From positions 88,787 through 152,786 of the forward strand of contig JAMCVK010000024.1 in NCBI GenBank assembly GCA_023475225.1: 64,000 nt of DNA, written 5' to 3'. A program made the position numbers and the translations under genes. Source of the stretch: Chloroflexota bacterium. Its GTDB lineage: Bacteria; Chloroflexota; UBA6077; FW602-bin22; JAMCVK01. This document shows positions 45,997-53,850 of the stretch, one piece after another (the stretch's first letter is position 1; every line of letters begins with the position of its first letter). The notes under the pieces are model-generated. The model had not been told where the DNA came from, ran no database searches, and saw only the letters and a list, made by a program, of their open reading frames with translations.

Positions 45997-47610
45997 TCAT
46001 TCGACAGTCTCCCTGAACTCTATCTTCGCCCAGTCGAGCATAAACCAGGGTGGGGCATCGGTGTTGGGCGAGTTTTCCAGATTCTTGATGGTCAAAATAT
46101 TGCGTCCCGCCTGCAAGAACGTGTTGGGGAATTCCCAACTATGTGTTCCCCAGGGTCCCTCTGACGCTGCCGGCACCTCGTCAGGGAAAGGGTTCAGGCC
46201 CTTAAAGACCACGTTATCATTGATCAGCACAACGATCCTGGTCTTCTCTCGATCGGGTGAGTCCATGCCCCGTATGGTTAAGGTCGCCTGTCCTTTTGGC
46301 CTGTCTCGTAAATAGAAGACGGCTGACATAACAGAATAATCTGTACGGGTGCCATAAAGCCAGGTAGCTGTAGCCCCCTTGTAGGTACTCTCTCCAGGAT
46401 TGCGGAAGCTACCATTGAAGCTCGTATCCTCTAACACTATCTCTGTTTGGGACGGGCTTCCCGCCGCAGGGCTAAGGATCGTGGGACGTGGACTGATGGT
46501 AACGATCGGTGGAGTGATTGCAGTTGGTGATGGAGCCGCTCCCACGGACTGGGCGGCTGTCGCTTGGGGGGTCGGTTGTGCCAGAGGTAAGCCGCCTCTT
46601 GATAACACGAGAAGTACACCGAGGCCTGCCAGCACGAACACGCTCAAAAGCAGCAGTGGTAGCAGGAAGGGGAGTATGCCGATGGACTTGCCCGTTGGTC
46701 GCTTTGCCGGGATAGCCCGGCGTTGAGCGGGGGGCTTAGATGGTGTTCCCTTCCTCCGCCAGGGTAAGGTGGACAACGGCACCGTGGCCTGCCTGGAGAG
46801 GGCCAGGTACTCCTCAAGCGCCTGCTGCATCTCGCTGGCATTGCTCCAACGCTGCTGAGGGTCCTTGGCCATAGCCTTGAGAACGATCTTTTCGAGTGCT
46901 AGGGGGATGCTGGGCACCAGACGGCGAGGCGAGAGGGGTGTCTCACGCACGTGCTTCAGGGCGATCTGTACGGCTCTTTCCCCGTCGAAGGGCAGCTGGC
47001 CGGTCAACATTTCGTATAAAATAATGCCCACGGCATAAATATCGGAGGCCAGCGTAGCCGTTTCACCCAGGGCCTGTTCGGGCGAGAGGTAATGAACGCT
47101 GCCGATGGTCATACCAGCCTCAGTGATGGCCGGTGTGCTCAGGGCTTTAGCCAAGCCAAAGTCGCCAACCTTGGCTACGCCTTCCGGCGTGAGGAGCACA
47201 TTTTGAGGTTTCATATCACGGTGGACGATTCCCTTAGTGTGAGCGGCCTGGAGTCCGGCCAAAATCTGTTGGGCTATTTCCACGGCCTGGTCGGCTGGTA
47301 GCGGTGCCCTCTTAGAGAGATACTCCTTAAGGTTCTGACCCTCAACATACTGCATAACGAGGTAGTAGTGATCGTCGCTCTTACCGTAATCGTAGACCTC
47401 AACGATATGGGGATGGGAAAGCCCTGCTGCTGCCCGGGCCTCCTGGCGGAGGCGTCCGACGAACGCCGGGTCAAGGCAGTATTGCTCACGTAGCACCTTT
47501 AGAGCTACCGGCCGATCCAGGAGGATGTCCCTCGCCTTGTAGACGATGGCTGCGCCCCCTTCGCCAATCTGTTCCATGATTTCGTAGCGCTCGCCAACCA
47601 GTGCGTTCAT
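45997..47610 (-). CDS. Membrane-spanning Ser/Thr protein kinase with external beta domain
   Basis: The kinase domain (about 1-270) has the glycine loop IGEGGAAIVYKARD, the catalytic loop IVHRDMKPQNVLL and the DFGLAKALSTPAI activation start. A basic, Pro-rich linker leads to one membrane helix (about 325-350). A Ser/Thr/Pro-rich stalk and a C-terminal domain of about 145 residues follow (SFNGSFRNPGESTYKGATAT, then WFMLDWAKIEFRE), which looks like a jelly-roll ligand-binding fold rather than PASTA repeats. At 537 residues it is complete. Its start overlaps the murI stop by 4 bp, which suggests co-expression with cell-wall synthesis. Confidence 0.9.
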   Translation of the reverse strand: MNALVGERYEIMEQIGEGGAAIVYKARDILLDRPVALKVLREQYCLDPAFVGRLRQEARAAAGLSHPHIVEVYDYGKSDDHYYLVMQYVEGQNLKEYLSKRAPLPADQAVEIAQQILAGLQAAHTKGIVHRDMKPQNVLLTPEGVAKVGDFGLAKALSTPAITEAGMTIGSVHYLSPEQALGETATLASDIYAVGIILYEMLTGQLPFDGERAVQIALKHVRETPLSPRRLVPSIPLALEKIVLKAMAKDPQQRWSNASEMQQALEEYLALSRQATVPLSTLPWRRKGTPSKPPAQRRAIPAKRPTGKSIGILPFLLPLLLLSVFVLAGLGVLLVLSRGGLPLAQPTPQATAAQSVGAAPSPTAITPPIVTISPRPTILSPAAGSPSQTEIVLEDTSFNGSFRNPGESTYKGATATWLYGTRTDYSVMSAVFYLRDRPKGQATLTIRGMDSPDREKTRIVVLINDNVVFKGLNPFPDEVPAASEGPWGTHSWEFPNTFLQAGRNILTIKNLENSPNTDAPPWFMLDWAKIEFRETVE

Positions 47611-48434
47611 GTCTCTATGCTCTGCTCTGGTACAATCAATCTGACTGGCTGCACTCTTTGTGGTTGCTGACCGGAGATCTTTTCGACTATGCGGCGGAAG
47701 GACAGGGGATCGCCACTAGTGAAAAACACTTCCTGTGGCGCATCGTTCGTTGTATTCAGCCATCCCTTGGACTCCAGTACACGGTAGACCTGCCTAGCCA
47801 CCGCCTCGGCCGGGTCTATGATGGTTAGAGGCAAGCCATTCAGGATTTTGCCGATCGTTGGACGAAGGAAAGAGTAGTGTGTGCAGCCAAGCACCAATGT
47901 ATCTATGTCATTATTGATCAATGGCTCTAAGTACATCCGGAGCAGTTGCTCAGCGCGGGCTCCATCCACTTCACCCTCTTCGACTAGTTCGACTAAACCT
48001 GGACAAGATTGCGAGAAGAGGATGACGTTGGAGGCGAACTTCTCGACGAGCTCGGCGAAGGCCGCCCCCTGGAGGGTGGCGTCGGTAGCAATGACTCCGA
48101 CCCGCTTCGTCTGGGTGGTTGAGGCAGCCGGCTTGATGGCGGGGACGATCCCGACGAAGGGAAGGGCGTAGTTCACCCGCAAGTGAGCCAAGGCGACCAC
48201 AGAGGCCGTATTACAAGCGACAACGATGAGTTTCGCCCCCTCTGCTACGAGAAAGGCCGTGATAACGTGCGCGAGCCTGCGGATCTCCTGGGGCGAACGG
48301 GAGCCGTAGGGGCAATGGGCCGTATCGGCGAAGTACAGGAGGTTCTCCTTAGGTAAGAGTCGCTGCATCTCCCGCATAATCGATAACCCACCTACTCCAG
48401 AGTCGAATAACCCAATAGGATGGTCATTTATCAT
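47607..48434 (-). CDS. murI: Glutamate racemase
   Basis: It makes D-glutamate for peptidoglycan. PIGLFDSGVGGLSIMREMQ, then FADTAHCPYGSRSPQEI, the first catalytic cysteine in VVACNTASVVAL, and the second in LVLGCTHYSFLRP are all present. The length is 275 residues. It is transcribed from ATG 48434 with the kinase gene overlapping its stop (ATGA type) and the GH18 gene 14 bp upstream. Its presence supports a peptidoglycan-containing cell wall. Confidence 0.95.
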   Translation of the reverse strand: MINDHPIGLFDSGVGGLSIMREMQRLLPKENLLYFADTAHCPYGSRSPQEIRRLAHVITAFLVAEGAKLIVVACNTASVVALAHLRVNYALPFVGIVPAIKPAASTTQTKRVGVIATDATLQGAAFAELVEKFASNVILFSQSCPGLVELVEEGEVDGARAEQLLRMYLEPLINNDIDTLVLGCTHYSFLRPTIGKILNGLPLTIIDPAEAVARQVYRVLESKGWLNTTNDAPQEVFFTSGDPLSFRRIVEKISGQQPQRVQPVRLIVPEQSIET

Positions 48435-48448
48435 CGCTGCCCCCCATC

Positions 48449-50686
48449 CTATGGTCGAATCCCAAGGGTAGCCGTTCCACCACGCCCCTCCGAGAAGTAC
48501 ATGGCCCGTTCGACGACGACCGGTCCAGTGGCCTGCACCTGGGTGGAAAGGGCCGCGTTGGGAACGATATCTCCTACGGGGATGGTCAGCCGGCTTGTTG
48601 GCGCCAGGGTATATTCGCGCGATATTACCCCTCCATCGCTCTTCATAAAGGTGACCTTGGCTTCGGTCGAACTCTGTCCGGGATTCATGATCAGAACGAA
48701 CTCACTGAAAGGATAAGCCGTGCAACCCTCCGGCAGATACCACTCCCTGGCAGCGAGGGGCGTGCCCAACGAGCTGTGTCCACCCTGCTGCCTGGCAAAA
48801 TACATCGATCGCTCGGCCACGATTGGCTGGGTGGATTCCACCTCGGTGGAAAAGGCAGCATTGAGAACAATGGTGTTGACATAAACTGTCGTGCGACTCG
48901 TTGGCCGCAGACCGATAGTTCGCCTCACGGTCGTGCCATCCTCCTTCATCCAGGTCAGGGTGGCTTCGGCCGCCATCTTATTTGGGTTCATCAAGAGGAT
49001 ATTAGTCTCATAGCCTGGACCGGTGTATCCCTCAGCGAAGTACCACCTGTTTGCTGTGATAGGGCTGCCGGTCGAGCCGTGTCCTCCCCCAGCGAAATAC
49101 GTTGCTCTTTCGGTGATGATGGCCTGGTTCGATTCGATGAGGGTACTGAAATTCCCGGCCGGTAGGACCCAATTGGCTAGAAGGTTGAAGCGAGAATGGG
49201 GCTTCAGTTGATAAGTGCGCTCTACGATTGAACCATCTTCGCCCATAAAGGTTACCCTGGTGTCGGCTGGCTCCCCGCCGGGGTTGAACAAAAGGATCCA
49301 GGTATCATATCCCTGCCCGGCGCGACCCTCAGGCAGATACCAGCGAGTTGAGCCGCTCGTTATTCCCACCGAGGCGTGGCCATCATGTCCGAAGTACATC
49401 GCCCGTTCCACGAATATCGGTTGATCAGACTTGATCAACGTTGAGATGGCGGCGTTGGGTACTACCTCATTAGCGAAGAGACTGAAACGGGAGGTTGGCC
49501 CTAGACGATACTGCCTTTCTACGCGGGAGCCATCCTCCCGGAAGAAAGTTATGTTCACGTTAGCTGCTGTTCGATTAGGGTTCTGAATCAGCACCCAAGT
49601 ATGGAAGGGTGGGGCGGTAGAGCCTTCGGCCAGATACCAGAGGCGATGCGCCAGACGCCCCTGCATAACCGTCCAGACCTGCGGGTCTTCGTGTCCCAGA
49701 CGCCAGCCCCCGGCTCCAGCCAGGCCATACTTATCAACCAGATCGAGTCTAGCAGCGAGGCTGGCTGCATCCTCAAACCAAACCTCGTGCTCTTGTCCTT
49801 GCTGGAGGTAACGGTAGTGAGCAGAGCGACTCTCCTGGTCGTATTCCACACGTGCTCCCTGTTCCCTGGCGATAGCCATTGTCTCCGGATAGCGCCGCAC
49901 CTGGGCTGGAGCTGTGGAGCCGGTAGTCCAATCATAGCCGTAGAAAGGAACGCCGAGCAGCAGCTTGTCGGGTGGTATCTCTGTGGCAGCGAAACGAAGA
50001 CATCTTTCCACCCAGGGCAATGGGGCCACCGACCCTGGTACCTTGCTTTTAGAGGTGCGGAAGCCGTAGGCCATCAGCAGGATAAGGTCATTAGAGGGGG
50101 CTAAGGCGCGATAGTCGAAGGGGCCGGCCCAGCCGGTGGTCGTATCGCTCTCTTTGGCTGGCACGGCCATAGTCACTAGCTTGCCTACCGGGTGCAAAGT
50201 GGTGGCCAGACGGGCCATAAAGTCAGTGAGGAAGGGGCGATCGGCCGCGTCGAAGCCCTCAAAGTCGATATGGATACCATCATAACCTTGGGCCAGGAGC
50301 CTGTTCTTGATGTTGTTAATGGCCCGCTCTCTGATGGGCGCTTCGGTTAGAAGATGATGGGCTGTCTCTGCACTGTTGCTGCCAGCCAAGGTGAGTGAGG
50401 GCAGCACCTTGACGCCCTTCGATTTAATGTAGGATAGCACCGTTTCGTTTTCCCGGCTCTGAAGCTCACCTTTTGCGTCGATCTTGAGCCAATGAGGGGA
50501 AACGTAGTCGAGCTCCCCGATATAAGACTGAAGGGAGGCCCAGGAAGCGGGATCATCAGGAACGTAGTAGGCCCAAATGATGCGCCGAATCTTACTCCCA
50601 TCAGCCTGGGCGACATTTGGCGGTTGAATTGGTATAGCTGCCAGGGTTAATAACAAGCAAGACAGGAGGTAAAGTGGTAACCGCAC
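48449..50686 (-). CDS. Secreted GH18-family glycoside hydrolase with four C-terminal repeats
   Basis: A signal peptide covers about residues 1-28. The catalytic domain (about 30-335) carries GYDGIHIDFEGFDAADRPF, the GH18 DGXXXDXE acid site, and LLGVPFYGYDWTTG; it resembles spore-cortex-lytic and YaaH/SleL-type enzymes that cut N-acetylglucosamine linkages. Then come four repeats of about 97 residues, each with WYLAEG / WYLPEG / WYFAEG, an L.NP segment, an EDG(S/T) turn, and an ERAMYF-type end. These probably bind wall polymer or other glycans. GTG 50686 is the likely start. The protein is 745 residues. Confidence 0.86.
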   Translation of the reverse strand: MRLPLYLLSCLLLTLAAIPIQPPNVAQADGSKIRRIIWAYYVPDDPASWASLQSYIGELDYVSPHWLKIDAKGELQSRENETVLSYIKSKGVKVLPSLTLAGSNSAETAHHLLTEAPIRERAINNIKNRLLAQGYDGIHIDFEGFDAADRPFLTDFMARLATTLHPVGKLVTMAVPAKESDTTTGWAGPFDYRALAPSNDLILLMAYGFRTSKSKVPGSVAPLPWVERCLRFAATEIPPDKLLLGVPFYGYDWTTGSTAPAQVRRYPETMAIAREQGARVEYDQESRSAHYRYLQQGQEHEVWFEDAASLAARLDLVDKYGLAGAGGWRLGHEDPQVWTVMQGRLAHRLWYLAEGSTAPPFHTWVLIQNPNRTAANVNITFFREDGSRVERQYRLGPTSRFSLFANEVVPNAAISTLIKSDQPIFVERAMYFGHDGHASVGITSGSTRWYLPEGRAGQGYDTWILLFNPGGEPADTRVTFMGEDGSIVERTYQLKPHSRFNLLANWVLPAGNFSTLIESNQAIITERATYFAGGGHGSTGSPITANRWYFAEGYTGPGYETNILLMNPNKMAAEATLTWMKEDGTTVRRTIGLRPTSRTTVYVNTIVLNAAFSTEVESTQPIVAERSMYFARQQGGHSSLGTPLAAREWYLPEGCTAYPFSEFVLIMNPGQSSTEAKVTFMKSDGGVISREYTLAPTSRLTIPVGDIVPNAALSTQVQATGPVVVERAMYFSEGRGGTATLGIRP

Positions 50687-50732
50687 TCCTGAGCCACCTC
50701 GCTATCCGAAGGGTACTCCTATCTTAGCATAT

Positions 50733-51443
50733 TCAAAGAGGCATTTCCAAGAGGAAATTCTTCGAATATTGAGCAGCGTCTTCGACAGGAAGGTTCACCA
50801 TCTCTGCACCGAATCCCTGCCCAAAGTGTTCGGTTATATGCTCCATTACGGCCGTAAAATCTACCTTCTGGTTCCGATAAGCAGCCATCGAGGTTACAGC
50901 CTTGTCGTTGAGTCCACAAGGGACGATCAGGGCGAAGTGGTCTAAATTGGTGTTGACGTTAAGGGCGAAGCCGTGCATGGTGATACCGTGCCTGATGGCG
51001 ATGCCGATGGCGGCCACCTTGGACTCACCAATCCATACGCCGGTATAGCCGGGAACCTGTCTGGCTTCGATGCCCCAATGGCTTAGGGCTCTGATTATGA
51101 CGGTTTCCAAGCGGCGAAGGTATTCAAGTGGATCACAGGCGTAATCGGCCAGCCTTAGAATGGGATAGCCGACCAGCTGGCCAGGCCCGTGGTAAGTTAC
51201 ATCCCCACCACGATTGGTTTCACAGATGGTTATTCCTTCCCTGTCCAGGACGGATGGTGAGGCCAGTATGTTTTCCTTATGTCCACGGCGTCCAATAGTG
51301 ATGACTGGGGGATGTTGGAGCAAGAGAAGGAGGTTGTCGATACGGTCGGCACGGCGTTCCTCTACCAACCTCTCTTGAAGGGCAAGGGACTGGCGATACT
51401 CGACGAGTCCCAGATTCAAGACGAGGCATCTTCTTTTGGTCAT
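50733..51443 (-). CDS. lipB: Octanoyl-[acyl carrier protein] transferase
   Basis: It moves the octanoyl group to lipoyl domains. Motifs are VITIGRRGHKENIL, RGGDVTYHGPGQLVGYPILR, the catalytic lysine in GESKVAAIGIAIR and the cysteine in IVPCGLNDKAVTSM. The length of 236 residues is normal. ATG 51443 lies behind GGAGAAGCGACC. LipA is not in the window. The gene is divergent from the par operon. Confidence 0.95.
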   Translation of the reverse strand: MTKRRCLVLNLGLVEYRQSLALQERLVEERRADRIDNLLLLLQHPPVITIGRRGHKENILASPSVLDREGITICETNRGGDVTYHGPGQLVGYPILRLADYACDPLEYLRRLETVIIRALSHWGIEARQVPGYTGVWIGESKVAAIGIAIRHGITMHGFALNVNTNLDHFALIVPCGLNDKAVTSMAAYRNQKVDFTAVMEHITEHFGQGFGAEMVNLPVEDAAQYSKNFLLEMPL

Positions 51444-51553
51444 GGTCGCTTCTCCTTAATATGGGCTCAAGTATCAGCTGCCTCGTTGCTCTCAGTGAGG
51501 GCTTTCTTGAGAGAACTGCAGAACGAGCCATTTGATTCTCTGAGATCTGAGTC

Positions 51554-51583
51554 AATATAGCAGCCGGAGACGATATTTAGCAA
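51554..51583 (-). promoter_or_regulatory. Promoter candidate of lipB
   Basis: On the minus strand TTGCTA (51578-51583) and TATATT (51554-51559) are 18 bp apart, matching 4 and 5 of 6 bases. It leaves a leader of about 100 nt. Confidence 0.4.
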
Positions 51584-51593
51584 CTCAGTGGGC

Positions 51594-51622
51594 TTGACGT
51601 GGGGATGGAGCGAGATTATAAT
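51594..51622 (+). promoter_or_regulatory. Strong promoter of the par operon
   Basis: TTGACG (51594-51599) and TATAAT (51617-51622) are 17 bp apart. Transcription would start near 51629, leaving a leader of about 128 nt. That leader contains ATAATAACA (51644-51652), a 9-mer that recurs in the palindrome downstream of the operon. Confidence 0.8.
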
Positions 51623-51756
51623 CGCACAGGCTAATAAACGTATATAATAACAAAACATTAGTGAAGGGTGGTGATAGACACAGCTGATACTCCAAGCGCC
51701 GATCCCATTCCCAGGGTCGATTGGGGAATAGTCCAAATAATATACGAGGTGAAAAT

Positions 51757-52518
51757 GTGGGACGCGTCATAGCCGTAGCTAATCAGAAGGGGGGATCAGG
51801 GAAGACTACCACGACCAGGGCGTTAGGCTCGGCCCTGGCTGAACGTGGTCGATATGTTCTCATGGTCGACCTGGATCCGCAGGGAAGCCTCTCAGAAGGA
51901 TGCGGCTTACCCTTGTACACTTTGGAGAAGACGACTTATCATCTGCTGTTAGGAACAGCTAAGATCGATGAGGTTATCGTTAGCGTGGAGCTGAATCTTG
52001 ACCTGGTTCCGGCTAATATCCATCTATCAGCGGCGGAGCTGCAGTTGGTTAATATGAATAGGCGAGAGGATAAGCTCAAGAATGTCCTCAAGCCTGTACG
52101 TGATCATTATCACTACATCTTGCTGGATTGTCCACCCTCCTTTGGTCTGCTTACAGTAAATGCCCTTTCTGCGGCAGATAGCGTACTCATCCCGATGACG
52201 TGCGACTATTATACGATGCTCGGGGTTCGACTTCTCCTGGACACTGTGCGAGAGATTCAGTCCGAGGTCAATCCCAGTCTGACCATCGAGGGTATTCTGG
52301 CGACCAGATACGATGGGCGTACTCTGCATTCTCGGGAAATCCTGGAGAGGACCAAGGATGGTCTAGGTGCTCACATACGGGTATTTGGTGCTGTAGTTCG
52401 CGAGAGTGTTCGCTTTAAAGAATCACCTATCAAGGGCGAGTCGATTCTCACTTACGCCAGTTTCAGTGACGGGGCACGCGCCTACCGTCAGTTAGCGGAG
52501 GAGCTCGACAATGTCTAA
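51757..52518 (+). CDS. parA: ParA-family partition ATPase
   Basis: The deviant Walker A motif ANQKGGSGKTTTTRALGSAL is followed by LMVDLDPQGSLSEGCGLPL (switch region) and YILLDCPPSFGLLTVNAL (Walker B). This is the small ParA/Soj type (253 residues) without an N-terminal DNA-binding extension, which drives DNA segregation on the nucleoid. GTG 51757 is chosen, with GAGGTG about 6 bp ahead; TTG 51721 lacks a good SD. The stop overlaps the next gene by 8 bp. No canonical ParB gene is adjacent, so it is probably not the oriC-linked Soj. Confidence 0.92.
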   Translation: MGRVIAVANQKGGSGKTTTTRALGSALAERGRYVLMVDLDPQGSLSEGCGLPLYTLEKTTYHLLLGTAKIDEVIVSVELNLDLVPANIHLSAAELQLVNMNRREDKLKNVLKPVRDHYHYILLDCPPSFGLLTVNALSAADSVLIPMTCDYYTMLGVRLLLDTVREIQSEVNPSLTIEGILATRYDGRTLHSREILERTKDGLGAHIRVFGAVVRESVRFKESPIKGESILTYASFSDGARAYRQLAEELDNV

Positions 52519-52819
52519 ACGTGCAGCTGTACCAGAGGGTAAGTCACTTTTCTTTCGTCCTCCAGAGGAACCCAAACTGCTGTCCAAGAAGAAAGAACCC
52601 ACCAGGCAATCGGCCATCTTTCTGGAGGAGCAGCATTTGGATTGGCTAGACGACAAGTGTCGCGAAGCACGCCGCAATGGTGGTCGGGCTATCCGCAAAG
52701 CGGCGATCATCAGGGCCCTGTTAGATGTGGCCATACAGGCTGGAGTGGATTTGACCAGCCTGCGGCGCGAGGAAGAGCTGGTTGAGCGTATCAGGAAGGC
52801 GTTACAACAGCCGGGTTGA
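52511..52819 (+). CDS. Small basic protein, likely ParB-equivalent centromere-binding partner
   Basis: The 102-residue protein overlaps parA by 8 bp. The N-terminal 30 residues are basic and flexible (KSLFFRPPEEPKLLSKKKEP). The rest, IFLEEQHLDWLDDKCREARR followed by RKAAIIRALLDVAIQAGVDL, looks like a strand followed by two helices, as in ribbon-helix-helix DNA-binding proteins. In plasmid par systems the gene after ParA with this size and shape binds an iterated centromere; such an array follows directly. I do not recognise a named family, so the role is inferred. Confidence 0.7.
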   Translation: MSKRAAVPEGKSLFFRPPEEPKLLSKKKEPTRQSAIFLEEQHLDWLDDKCREARRNGGRAIRKAAIIRALLDVAIQAGVDLTSLRREEELVERIRKALQQPG

Positions 52820-52837
52820 TGCGACTTATCAGACATT

Positions 52838-53002
52838 CATTACAAAAGTATGTAATGACATAAATGCATGCTTACATCAGTACTACAGTACAAGCTAACA
52901 TCAGTACTGCTGTACGATTGTACTATAGTTTATATAGATGATTGTCATTTCATCATTTAATGCAGCAGTACATAATAACATATGTACTGCTGTTATTATG
53001 TA
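52838..53002. repeat. AT-rich iteron and palindrome block (candidate centromere/partition site)
   Basis: It begins 18 bp after the par operon. Elements are a CATTACA/TGTAATG inverted repeat (52838-52857) and two direct repeats of ACATCAGTACTRCWGTAC at 52874-52891 and 52898-52915, each itself partly palindromic. GTACTATAG (52919-52927) follows. Two interlocked perfect 12-bp inverted repeats come next: CAGCAGTACATA/TATGTACTGCTG (52963-52992) and TACATAATAACA/TGTTATTATGTA (52969-53002). The recurrent core is CAGTAC. It fits a binding array for the small protein upstream. Confidence 0.75.
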
Positions 53003-53057
53003 ACGCATATTGGGTGCTTTATACTCAGATGTTTTCGTCCCTCGGTCCTTTCTAAGT

Positions 53058-53257
53058 CCTCTTGTCCACTGACTACCCCACCGGTAATGGGACAAGAGGG
53101 TAATCGCGGCCAGTAGTTTGTGGTCCCCTTAGTCAGGTAAATCCCATAGCGGATTAGATGTCTCCTCCCTATTGAGGTACACTGCTCATCCTTGAGCGTA
53201 CCCTCAACCGATAAGCCTCAGGTCATAGCTAATTCTGGAGAACGGTCTCTGCCGTTC
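53058..53257 (+). ncRNA. Candidate structured RNA (three consecutive hairpins)
   Basis: Hairpin 1 pairs CCTCTTGTCC (53058-53067) with GGACAAGAGG (53090-53099). Hairpin 2 is TTGAGGTAC...GTACCCTCAA (53172-53207) with an inner GCTCA-TCCT-TGAGC. Hairpin 3 is GAACGG-TCTCTG-CCGTTC (53240-53257). The strand is uncertain. It does not look like SRP RNA, RNase P RNA, tmRNA, 6S RNA or a tRNA. Low confidence. Confidence 0.3.
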
Positions 53258-53324
53258 CGCCGGGAGTAGTGTTAGAGCAGATTCCCCCCGACCCCTTCGT
53301 TTAGACCGAAAAATGGCAGTATAC

Positions 53325-53352
53325 TTGTCATAACATCAAATATACATAATAT
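53325..53352 (+). promoter_or_regulatory. Promoter-like sequence in the gene-free region
   Basis: TTGTCA (53325-53330) and TAATAT (53347-53352) are 16 bp apart, matching 5 and 4 of 6. No gene follows within 480 bp on this strand, so it either serves an RNA or is chance in AT-rich sequence. Confidence 0.3.
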
Positions 53353-53850
53353 TAAGGGCTTGGGAACCGCCATAAGGTCGCTATAGCGTTCTACCTGATA
53401 CTTGTCATAATATTTTATCCTTGCAAAAAGAGGCTTTCTGGGGATAGGCTGATTCGAATATAAGGGAAGGCTGAGAATATCTTGGTGCAATTCCTCTATA
53501 TCCGCTGGTCTGGGGTTCAGTCAAAGCCGTCCCCTTCACTTGGTGTTGAAAAACCCTGATGTGGCCATTGGGTCCATTCTGCTCTACTTCATGGATGAGT
53601 GGTCCAGCCCCACAAATAGGGCCCCAGATAGGACTATTGATTATTGAGGGGCTTGGGCATCTAGTGGGGGGGCGGGGTACCATGGCGGACAATAGCGGTT
53701 GTTTGCGAATCATTGGCGAATTGCAAAATCGCCATCGAAATGATACAATCGCTAGTAAGGCGCTACCACCCGCTATGGCGGCTTGATCCTGGGGTAGCTA
53801 TAGTACTGTGCGGATATTTTGTGTTAGACTATTTATAGGGAGGGAGAGCG

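Larger units (their letters stand above)
53003..53850. other. Gene-free region with hairpins, no recognised gene
   Basis: About 850 bp without a convincing coding region on either strand. The open frame at 53405-53713 (minus) has no start context and resembles nothing I know. The region holds three stable hairpins (see the ncRNA candidate), a 13-bp direct repeat ATACTTGTCATAA at 53321-53333 and 53398-53410, a CCGC-TATG-GCGG stem near 53771-53782, and TAGTACTG at 53801-53808, the inverse of the iteron core, just before the MerR-like gene. It may be a decayed mobile element. Confidence 0.55.

Noticed and set aside
52838..53002. A CRISPR array
   Set aside because: The repeats are few, partly palindromic, unevenly spaced and have no spacers of equal length. 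No cas genes are near.
53405..53713. A 102-codon minus-strand gene in the gene-free region
   Set aside because: It has no ribosome-binding site, unusual composition and no recognisable motif. Its start is within repetitive sequence.
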